Shown piece after piece: positions 1 to 5,556 of a stretch of DNA of 24,465 bases. This DNA is from a virus, in IMG/VR virus record IMGVR_UViG_3300048793_000006, positions 1 through 24,465 of that record; one strand, written 5' to 3'. The first letter of the stretch is position 1. Each line of letters opens with the position of its first letter. The notes below the pieces were generated by a model, which saw nothing but the letters and a program-made list of their open reading frames with translations, ran no database searches and was not told the DNA's origin. A program made the position numbers and the translations under genes.

Positions 1-113
1 TGGCGGATGCCGAGCAGGCGGTGCTCGACGCGAAGACCGCGGCGGCGGCTGCCGAGCAACGGGCGGCCACGGCGGTGGGGAAGGTGGCTGGCAACATAGC
101 TGGCAAGCTGTAG
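1..113 (+). CDS. C-terminal end of an Ala-rich protein (5' end outside the window)
   Basis: An open frame enters from the left edge, with the first full codon at position 3, and stops at TAG 111-113. The 36 visible residues are rich in Ala, Glu, Lys and Gln (for example EQAVLDAKTAAAAAEQ) and end in GNIAGKL, so this looks like an amphipathic helix or coiled-coil tail. The next gene starts 17 bases later on the same strand, so it probably belongs to the same operon. The other two forward frames also reach a stop within this stretch. This frame is chosen for its composition, which resembles the helical tails of phage virion proteins. No function can be assigned from so short a fragment. Confidence 0.5.
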   Translation, partial: ADAEQAVLDAKTAAAAAEQRAATAVGKVAGNIAGKL

Positions 114-130
114 CTGCCTAGGGGGCCACG

Positions 131-340
131 ATGTCCGAGGGGAACGACGCCGAGATCGTCAAGGATAACGACGCCTCCAACGTCGTCGAATTCACGCCGA
201 AGCGCGAGTACGTGTGGGCACACACGAAGGGCTGCAACGGTGGGCAGGAGTTCTGGCTCCATCGAGACGGCTCTGTGCAATGCTGCGAGTGCAAGGCGTA
301 CATTCCGACGTTGTGTTGGGGGCATAAGGAGAAGGGATGA
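131..340 (+). CDS. Small zinc-ribbon protein (DG-hairpin type, copy 1)
   Basis: 69 aa. After a flexible acidic N-terminus and an FTPKREYVWAH segment come H31-x3-C35 and C51-x2-C54, separated by the hairpin FWLHRDGSV. These four positions are well placed to bind one zinc ion. C35, the F-x-L-x2-DG-x-V stretch, C-x-EC, the following Lys/Arg and a Tyr all match the protein at 5350-5556, which has Cys where this one has H31, so the two are homologous. Small proteins of this shape occur in many phages without a known role; that is general recollection, not a search result. An AGGGGG precedes the ATG, and the stop overlaps the tail-spike start (ATGA). A regulatory, assembly or nucleic-acid-binding role is possible but not shown. 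Confidence 0.82.
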   Translation: MSEGNDAEIVKDNDASNVVEFTPKREYVWAHTKGCNGGQEFWLHRDGSVQCCECKAYIPTLCWGHKEKG

Positions 341-2187
341 CCTTCGCCTCACACGCGATCCGGGTTGGCAGCGGCGGGGTGCCCGGCCCCGGAGCTCCCG
401 TACTAACGCTGGGGACCGTCATGTCAACATCCGTGGCCCTGAGTTGGACCGCATCGTCGTTCTACTACGGGATCGCGGCGTACCAGGTCTGGCGGTCTCA
501 GGGGTCGGCGGGTAACGCGCAGGTGATCGCGATCGTCGGCGGCGGGGCGCTGACGTACACCGACACGACGGTGGTAGCGGGGACGACGTACAGCTACTAC
601 GTGACCGCGACTGGGAATGGGTTTGGGAATCCGCAGAGTGCGCCTAGCAACACGGTGACTGCGACGCCGAGTGCCGGCACGTTCGACTTCTATATCAGCC
701 CGACCGGGCTCGATACGGACCCAGGCACACAGGCTAATCCGTGGTCGATCATGTCCATCAACTCATCTGCTTTGACGCCAGGGTCGACTGCTCAGCAGCG
801 AGCTAACGCCGCGCTGATGGCCGGCAAGAAAGTAGGTCTCCTGCCTGGCACCTACGTGTTGCCGCAGGGTCACTACGATCCGGTCGGTGGGCGCAGCAAC
901 ACGCTCGTCGTTACCGCTGGCGGCTCGTCAGGCTCGCCCACGACGTTCCAGTCCACGACGCCTCGTGCTGCGATCCTGACGCACTGGAACGGCTCATCCT
1001 ACGTGCAGAGCGATAACGGCGGCCATCCTGCCGTAGTGCTCAACTTCTCGGCCGACTGGTGCAGCCTCGTGGACGTCGCTTTGGACAAATGCACCGGCGG
1101 GGTGCAGACATGGGGCAACAACCACGTCTATAGCGGGTGCTCGTTCACGAACATTAGTGCCACCTTCGCAAATATCTACCTGAACGTCGTTGGTGGCGAC
1201 AACTTCGCGGCCATCGGTGGCGGCGGGGTGAATCAAAGCCCGCCGGCAGTCCTGCAGTACAGCGGGCTGACCGTCAGCAACTGCTATTTCTTCAACATCA
1301 CCAGTGCCGCCGCGGGGTACATAGGCAACTTCAACTGCAACTGCGTCGATCTGTTCGCACACGGCAACATCACGGTGCAGAACTGCGAAGCCAAGAACGT
1401 CTTTTCGCTGTTCTACCCCAAGGGGCAGTGCGGCGTATTCACTATTCAGAACAATTACGTCCACGACTGCAACGCAATGTTCCGCACCTTCAACGTCGCG
1501 TGGCCGGAGCTATGCTCGCCCACCGTGCCCGGCGCCAGATGCACGGTCCGCAACAATATCGGGTGGAATCTTGTCTGCGCGAGCCTCGACAGCGGCAACG
1601 CCGGACAGGTGGATACGGACATCTACAACAACACGTTTGGCGTGACTGCGGTCGGCAACGGCAATCAGTCGATCAACATCTATACGAACAACGACGACTT
1701 GAGCTACGGCAACTGGAGCGTAGCAAACGGTTTCCACGGCACGCCGGCCACGACGTGCACCTGGTACAACAATATTCTGTACCCGATCAACACGCCAACG
1801 GCAGGCTATTCGCAGTGGCGCTTCCGACCTTCCGGCAACGGCGACAGTCCTCCGCCCGGAAGGCCTCACGATCAGATTTTCACGCTCATCAACTTCAACG
1901 CCTACACCAACAAGGCGTCAAACTTCTTCAACGCGCTGGATGACTACAACACCGGGACCTCTTGGTCAGGCATCGCGGCGTGGCGCGCAGGAACTGGCTA
2001 CGACGGTAACTCAATCCAGGTCGACCCTCTGCTAGTTAACGAGGCCACGCCCGCCGTAGTCGGTGACTTCAAGCTGCAGGGCGGCTCCCCTTGTGTGCTG
2101 TCGGGAAGGGTGGGCGGACTTCTCGCGGGCGCTGCGTGTGACATTGGCGCTTGGGGACAGGGCGGGAATCCGGGAAAGAACTGGTAA
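337..2187 (+). CDS. Tail spike: fibronectin type III domain plus right-handed beta-helix
   Basis: 616 aa. Residues about 20-110 read as a fibronectin type III fold, with ALSWTAS, the AYQVWRS strand, the TYTDTTVVAGTTYSYYV region and a final SNTVTAT strand. From about 117 the motif FYISPTGLDTDPGTQANPW, followed by GKKVGLLPGTYVL, is the usual entry to a pectate-lyase-like right-handed beta-helix. The rest is Asn/Gly-rich, strand-turn repetitive sequence (VSNCYF, VQNCEAKNV, IQNNYVHDC, VRNNIGWN), typical of stacked coils. Such proteins are adsorption spikes that bind or depolymerise surface polysaccharide. No catalytic residues can be assigned by eye, so enzymatic activity is open. The start ATG overlaps the previous stop and follows AGGAGAAGG. 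The next gene starts at its stop codon (TAATG). Confidence 0.85.
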   Translation: MTFASHAIRVGSGGVPGPGAPVLTLGTVMSTSVALSWTASSFYYGIAAYQVWRSQGSAGNAQVIAIVGGGALTYTDTTVVAGTTYSYYVTATGNGFGNPQSAPSNTVTATPSAGTFDFYISPTGLDTDPGTQANPWSIMSINSSALTPGSTAQQRANAALMAGKKVGLLPGTYVLPQGHYDPVGGRSNTLVVTAGGSSGSPTTFQSTTPRAAILTHWNGSSYVQSDNGGHPAVVLNFSADWCSLVDVALDKCTGGVQTWGNNHVYSGCSFTNISATFANIYLNVVGGDNFAAIGGGGVNQSPPAVLQYSGLTVSNCYFFNITSAAAGYIGNFNCNCVDLFAHGNITVQNCEAKNVFSLFYPKGQCGVFTIQNNYVHDCNAMFRTFNVAWPELCSPTVPGARCTVRNNIGWNLVCASLDSGNAGQVDTDIYNNTFGVTAVGNGNQSINIYTNNDDLSYGNWSVANGFHGTPATTCTWYNNILYPINTPTAGYSQWRFRPSGNGDSPPPGRPHDQIFTLINFNAYTNKASNFFNALDDYNTGTSWSGIAAWRAGTGYDGNSIQVDPLLVNEATPAVVGDFKLQGGSPCVLSGRVGGLLAGAACDIGAWGQGGNPGKNW

Positions 2188-2939
2188 TGGCCATCATCTA
2201 CAACGATCCGCCGAGCGGCACGTACAAATCGACGTACGGCAGCGGAATATTCCCAGGTGCTAACGGAGGTAGCGGCGGAACGGATCCGCATTGGAACCTA
2301 GCCCAAGGCACCGCAACGACGAACTTCAACATCGACTCAGGTGCCGGCGGCAACCTGATCATGAGTGCTGGAAGTTCAGTCAATACTGTTATCTGGAGAG
2401 AAACCGCCACATGGACGCCCAGCCTCAGCCTGTGGTCTGAGATCACGCTCGCCAATGGAATTGGCACGTCGTCAACGCAGGAAGGGCCTGCGGTCGCGCT
2501 GCAATCCACCAACGGCACTTCGGATCTGTTCGGCTACATCATCAGGTTCCGCTACAACGGCAGCACCAGCCTCGACTTTACGTTTTACAACTACGCCAGC
2601 GGTTCGGTTACCGCAGTCACCGGAGGGGGGCCATTCACCTACAGCGGCGGCGCGGACATTCTTGCGCTGCAAATGGCCTACAACAGTTCGTCGAGCGTGA
2701 CGTTGACGGCGTTCCAAAACTACGTCGCACTCGGCACCGGCATCACCGACACCACGCTCGCCAGTGCCCTCATCACGAACGCCAACTCCATTTCAAGCCC
2801 CAGTGGCCTGTGGAGCTTCGTCGGCAATTCTGGTTTCGGTGACATCAAGAACATGCGCGGCGGCACGGGGCTCTATCCCGGCAGCGGTTCTGGCCCCACC
2901 GCTCCCACTGCAGCCACCCAGTGCATCGTGTTCCCGTGA
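2187..2939 (+). CDS. Beta-rich protein, probable tail-spike partner or lectin-like domain
   Basis: 250 aa. The ATG at 2187 shares its A with the TAA of the spike gene, so translation is likely coupled. An upstream in-frame ATG at 2151 would lie inside the spike gene and is not preferred. The sequence is rich in Ser, Thr, Gly and aromatics in alternating strands: IWRETATWTP, LWSEITLANG, GYIIRFRYNG, LDFTFYNYASG, ILALQMAYNS. This pattern recalls a concanavalin/LamG-type jelly roll, as seen in carbohydrate-binding tail proteins, but no family motif is certain. No signal peptide or membrane segment is visible. Position directly after the spike suggests a co-assembled adsorption component. The stop runs straight into the GAGGAG site of the next gene. 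Confidence 0.72.
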   Translation: MAIIYNDPPSGTYKSTYGSGIFPGANGGSGGTDPHWNLAQGTATTNFNIDSGAGGNLIMSAGSSVNTVIWRETATWTPSLSLWSEITLANGIGTSSTQEGPAVALQSTNGTSDLFGYIIRFRYNGSTSLDFTFYNYASGSVTAVTGGGPFTYSGGADILALQMAYNSSSSVTLTAFQNYVALGTGITDTTLASALITNANSISSPSGLWSFVGNSGFGDIKNMRGGTGLYPGSGSGPTAPTAATQCIVFP

Positions 2940-2946
2940 GGAGACC

Positions 2947-3279
2947 ATGAGCCAGAGAAGCCAGCGGACAGGCGGCGGCTACCTCCTGAATGACAATACC
3001 GCCTCCGGTGGCAAAAAAGAGGAAGCTGACATACTATGCTGCAAGCACTGCCAGAAGATCCTGTTCCTGCCGCCCGACGCACGGGCTGAAGAAAACAGGT
3101 TCTGCCGGCGGTGCAACGCCCCTATCTGCGGTCACTGCGCGACGAAGATGCTGACCGAAGGTTGCTCTCCGTTTCAGAAATGGATCGACGCGGAGGCTGA
3201 GGCCGGCTATCGTCGGGCGCAGAACCTGAGGGCGATGGGCTATGTAGGGGGCAGTTTGACTAGGGGCAAGTCCAGTTAG
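2947..3279 (+). CDS. Small protein with CxxC zinc knuckles
   Basis: 110 aa from the ATG at 2947, which has GAGGAGA directly upstream. A longer in-frame reading from 2764 would overlap the previous gene and is rejected. Cysteines form C32-x2-C35, C53-x2-C56 and C61-x2-C64, plus C73. This gives enough ligands for one or two zinc ions in a treble-clef or ribbon-like fold. After the last knuckle, an EGCSPFQKWIDAEAEAGY segment forms an amphipathic helix. The N-terminal 28 residues are polar and Gly-rich, probably disordered. It is one of five small Cys/His-rich proteins placed among the tail and packaging genes here. Function is unknown; nucleic-acid or protein binding is the general expectation for such knuckles. 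Confidence 0.78.
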   Translation: MSQRSQRTGGGYLLNDNTASGGKKEEADILCCKHCQKILFLPPDARAEENRFCRRCNAPICGHCATKMLTEGCSPFQKWIDAEAEAGYRRAQNLRAMGYVGGSLTRGKSS

Positions 3280-3282
3280 GAA

Positions 3283-3295
3283 GACAGGAGCTGTC
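3283..3295 (+). promoter_or_regulatory. Short hairpin carrying the ribosome binding site of the next gene
   Basis: GACAG (3283-3287), loop GAG, CTGTC (3291-3295) is a perfect 5-bp inverted repeat ending two bases before the ATG at 3297. The Shine-Dalgarno AGGAG (3286-3290) is partly in the stem and partly in the loop. Such a hairpin could modulate initiation, but five pairs with a three-base loop is marginal and may be chance. Confidence 0.3.
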
Positions 3296-3296
3296 C

Positions 3297-3533
3297 ATGC
3301 CGCGTGTGTACTCCGATCCCTACCACCATTTTGAGCTGAGCGCGGACGGCAAAACCTACAAGTGCGCTCACTGCGCCGCTGCCTATGACGTAGTCCCCGA
3401 TCCTGTGAACGGCAATACCTTCCACGGGGCACCGTCCACGTACCAACTACACCACGTCCTGCACCCGCAGCACGCAGAAGCGACGCTGATGCAGGAACAT
3501 TGTTCTGGAAAGGCGAATGGGGCAGCCGTCTAG
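3297..3533 (+). CDS. Small Cys/His protein, divergent DG-hairpin type
   Basis: 78 aa with AGGAG well spaced before the ATG. Residues 11-30 (HFELSADGKTYKCAHCAAAY) repeat the F-x-L-x2-DG ... C-x2-C ... Y layout of the small zinc ribbons at 131 and 5350. Here the first ligand pair is not Cys-rich: only the histidines of PYHHF precede the hairpin. The C-terminal half is rich in His (YQLHHVLHPQH) and has one more Cys (EHC). Zinc could be held by C23, C26 and histidines, or this copy may have lost the site. It lies between another Cys-rich gene and a beta-rich virion-type gene. The role is unknown. Confidence 0.72.
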   Translation: MPRVYSDPYHHFELSADGKTYKCAHCAAAYDVVPDPVNGNTFHGAPSTYQLHHVLHPQHAEATLMQEHCSGKANGAAV

Positions 3534-3564
3534 CACTCTCAGACCAGGAGCGGAGTAATCTTCA

Positions 3565-4029
3565 ATGCCCACATATTCAGGTAACAACGGCGCCTTCACC
3601 CCAGCGACCAATGCCGACAACTGGACTATCGACAGTCAGTCCTCTGGCGTCTACGGCAAGGTCGTCGAGTTCGGCTGGGGCGGACGACTCACCACCTCCA
3701 CCGCGTACCGCACCCGCTGGACGCGCCCGACCACGATCGGCTCAGGCGCCTTCACCGCGCTCACGATGGCGTTCAACAGCCCGAACTACATCACGCCGGG
3801 CTCACGCTTCGGCACCTTTGCGACACAGCCGGTGCTCGCGGCCGACCCCGCCGGCAACCTGCACGCGCAGGACTGGAACGCCAACGGCGGTCTCGGTTAC
3901 ATCGTGCTGCCGCTGAACGACCCGTGGCGCTACGTGAACGGCGTGCTCACCGGCCAGATCTCGTGCCGCAACATCCAGGGTACGGACGCGAGCGGGTCAA
4001 GCTATACCGTAGCGTTCGAGGAAGATTGA
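3565..4029 (+). CDS. Beta-rich 154-aa virion-type protein, function unknown
   Basis: 154 aa. The ATG at 3565 is preceded by GGAGCGGAG a little further away than usual. The protein begins with a YSGNNGAFTPATNADNW stretch, continues in short Gly/Thr/Ser-rich strands with many aromatics (VVEFGWGGRL, YRTRWTRP), and ends in SGSSYTVAFEED. There is no Cys cluster, transmembrane span or signal peptide. Size, composition and position between adsorption genes suggest a small capsid- or tail-surface protein, but no family can be named. The stop is followed by a 41-base gap holding an inverted repeat and the next ribosome binding site. Confidence 0.68.
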   Translation: MPTYSGNNGAFTPATNADNWTIDSQSSGVYGKVVEFGWGGRLTTSTAYRTRWTRPTTIGSGAFTALTMAFNSPNYITPGSRFGTFATQPVLAADPAGNLHAQDWNANGGLGYIVLPLNDPWRYVNGVLTGQISCRNIQGTDASGSSYTVAFEED

Positions 4030-4040
4030 TAGGGGAATCA

Positions 4041-4056
4041 AGGGCTTACTAGCCCT
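4041..4056 (+). promoter_or_regulatory. Intergenic hairpin upstream of the PASTA-domain gene
   Basis: AGGGCT (4041-4046), loop TACT, AGCCCT (4051-4056) is a perfect 6-bp inverted repeat with a four-base loop. It ends five bases before the AGGAGG (4061-4066) of the next gene. No T-run follows, so it is not an intrinsic terminator. An RNA processing or mRNA-stabilising hairpin is possible. Confidence 0.35.
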
Positions 4057-4070
4057 CGGCAGGAGGACTC

Positions 4071-5357
4071 GTGGCTTGGTTCCGCGGCAGCCAGTCCGAG
4101 TCCTATGCCAATGCCCATCCGAAGCCGTTCACGCTTCGCGGGCAGTCGGCAATCACGTACGCTCACGCGATCATGCAGCGCGCACTCGTGGCGCCGGAAG
4201 CTCCACCGGCGACACTGCGCGAGACCAACCCGTCACGCACCAGCCCGGCGCTCATCTCGATTCCAGCGCTGGCGTTCACCTCCAGTTGGGTGCGGGGAAA
4301 CCAGAACGAGGTTCTAGCCGCTAACTTCCCACGCCCGGTGGTCTGGTCCGGGTTCGTCCCGATCTCGGTCATCCCGCCGTTCCTGCGCTCGCCGCCGATC
4401 CTGTCGACGTTCCAAGACCCCAACTGGGCGCTGACTGGTGCGGGCAACATCTGGTATCCGGCGCCGACCCCGCTCGTCTATATCCCTCCGCAGCGCATGG
4501 AAGTGCGCCCGCAGGAACCGATCTCGTGGGACGTGCCGCGCTCGTGGACGTACACGCCTGCGCCCGTGGTCACTCCGCCGCCGCCGTTGGAGCCTCGGAT
4601 CAGCGCGCTGGAAGAACTGGTCAAGTCACCAGGGTATGTGTTCGTCCGTCCGGGAGGCACGCCGTCCGTCGTGCCAGTGGCGGCAGGCGTCGGGCTGCTC
4701 ACCGTCCGGCAGGAGGAACCGTCACTCACCCGTAACCTGCTCTCGTCCGTGACGTGGACCGCGCCGCAAGTCCAGCCGCCGGCATCGCCGGCCGCCCGGT
4801 TCATCACGGTCCGGCAGGAAAAACCACCAGAATTCCCGTTCTCGTTCTACACCGCGGGCCATGTCTTCCTGCAGGGCGTCCAGTTCGTCCTGCTACAGGA
4901 CGCGATCCAGAGCGCAGTGAATCTCGGCTTCATCGTCGAGTGCCAGGTCGTCGCTTGGAACTACAGCAACACGGTTCCCTACGGATACGTCATCTCGCAG
5001 TCGATACAGGCCGGCACGTCGGTCTCTCCGAACACGGTCATCTACTTCACGGCGAGCTTGGGTCCGCCTCAGAACGCTGCGACGACGATCGTGCCGAGTC
5101 TCGTGGGACTGCCCATGTGGCAGGCGCTAGATGCCGTCACACAAGCTCAGCTCGTGATGCAGAACAATCAGTTCGCGTACTCGTCGGTAGTGCCAGCCGG
5201 CAGCGTCATCAGTCAGACCGTCTCGGCTGGAACGCTCGTGTTGGCGGGTACACAGATCAACCTGATATTCTCGCTCGGCGCGGCGCCTGTGCCGATCACG
5301 ATCACCGTACCGGATCTCACTCGGCAGCCGATTCCGTTCAAGCCTGCGAATGACTGA
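4071..5357 (+). CDS. PASTA-domain virion-type protein with degenerate Arg-Gln-Glu-Pro repeats
   Basis: 428 aa starting at GTG 4071, four bases after a strong AGGAGG. Residues about 266-331 and 340-404 are two PASTA-type domains. Each has a helix (DAIQSAVNLGF; QALDAVTQAQL), then P-x-G-x-VISQ (PYGYVISQSIQAG; PAGSVISQTVSAG), and a final strand (TVIYFTASLG; QINLIFSLG). VPSLVGLP opens the second, and a truncated third start, ITVPDL, follows at 411-416. The N-terminal 260 residues are Pro-rich with a recurring motif: FRGSQSE 4, VRGNQNE 74, VRPQEP 145, VRQEEP 212, VRQEKP 247. PASTA domains are best known from Gram-positive PknB kinases and PBPs, where some bind peptidoglycan fragments. Here a tail or surface role in cell-wall contact is inferred. 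The stop overlaps the next gene by eight bases. Confidence 0.8.
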   Translation: MAWFRGSQSESYANAHPKPFTLRGQSAITYAHAIMQRALVAPEAPPATLRETNPSRTSPALISIPALAFTSSWVRGNQNEVLAANFPRPVVWSGFVPISVIPPFLRSPPILSTFQDPNWALTGAGNIWYPAPTPLVYIPPQRMEVRPQEPISWDVPRSWTYTPAPVVTPPPPLEPRISALEELVKSPGYVFVRPGGTPSVVPVAAGVGLLTVRQEEPSLTRNLLSSVTWTAPQVQPPASPAARFITVRQEKPPEFPFSFYTAGHVFLQGVQFVLLQDAIQSAVNLGFIVECQVVAWNYSNTVPYGYVISQSIQAGTSVSPNTVIYFTASLGPPQNAATTIVPSLVGLPMWQALDAVTQAQLVMQNNQFAYSSVVPAGSVISQTVSAGTLVLAGTQINLIFSLGAAPVPITITVPDLTRQPIPFKPAND

Positions 5358-5556
5358 CAAACCCCCTGCTGAAAACAAGATCCTGCCGTTCAGACATAGG
5401 GAGCCAGTTCCTATGCGCTGGCAGTGCCCGCCGCCGTGCAACTCGACCCGCTTCACGTTGTGGACGGATGGCCACGTACATTGTAGTGAGTGCCGCAGCT
5501 ACCACTATAGAATAACGTTTACGGTCGATGAGACAGAGATGACGGGCATGCTATGA
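5350..5556 (+). CDS. Small zinc-ribbon protein (DG-hairpin type, copy 2)
   Basis: 68 aa. C26-x3-C30 and C45-x2-C48 bracket the hairpin RFTLWTDGHV, the layout seen at 131-340 with a full set of four cysteines. Identities with that copy include Trp before the first ligand pair, CN after it, F-x-L, DG, V, C-x-EC, a basic residue and Tyr. The short C-terminal strand ITFTVDETEM is unique to this copy. The gene overlaps the PASTA gene at its start (ATGACTGA) and the terminase at its end (ATGA), so expression should be coupled to terminase. It occupies the slot where a small terminase is often found, but it has no recognisable helix-turn-helix. A packaging role is only a positional guess. Confidence 0.82.
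   Translation: MTDKPPAENKILPFRHREPVPMRWQCPPPCNSTRFTLWTDGHVHCSECRSYHYRITFTVDETEMTGML

Noticed and set aside
994-1464. 156-codon minus-strand frame inside the tail spike
   Set aside because: Shadow of the beta-helix coding frame; no ribosome site and no recognisable protein pattern.
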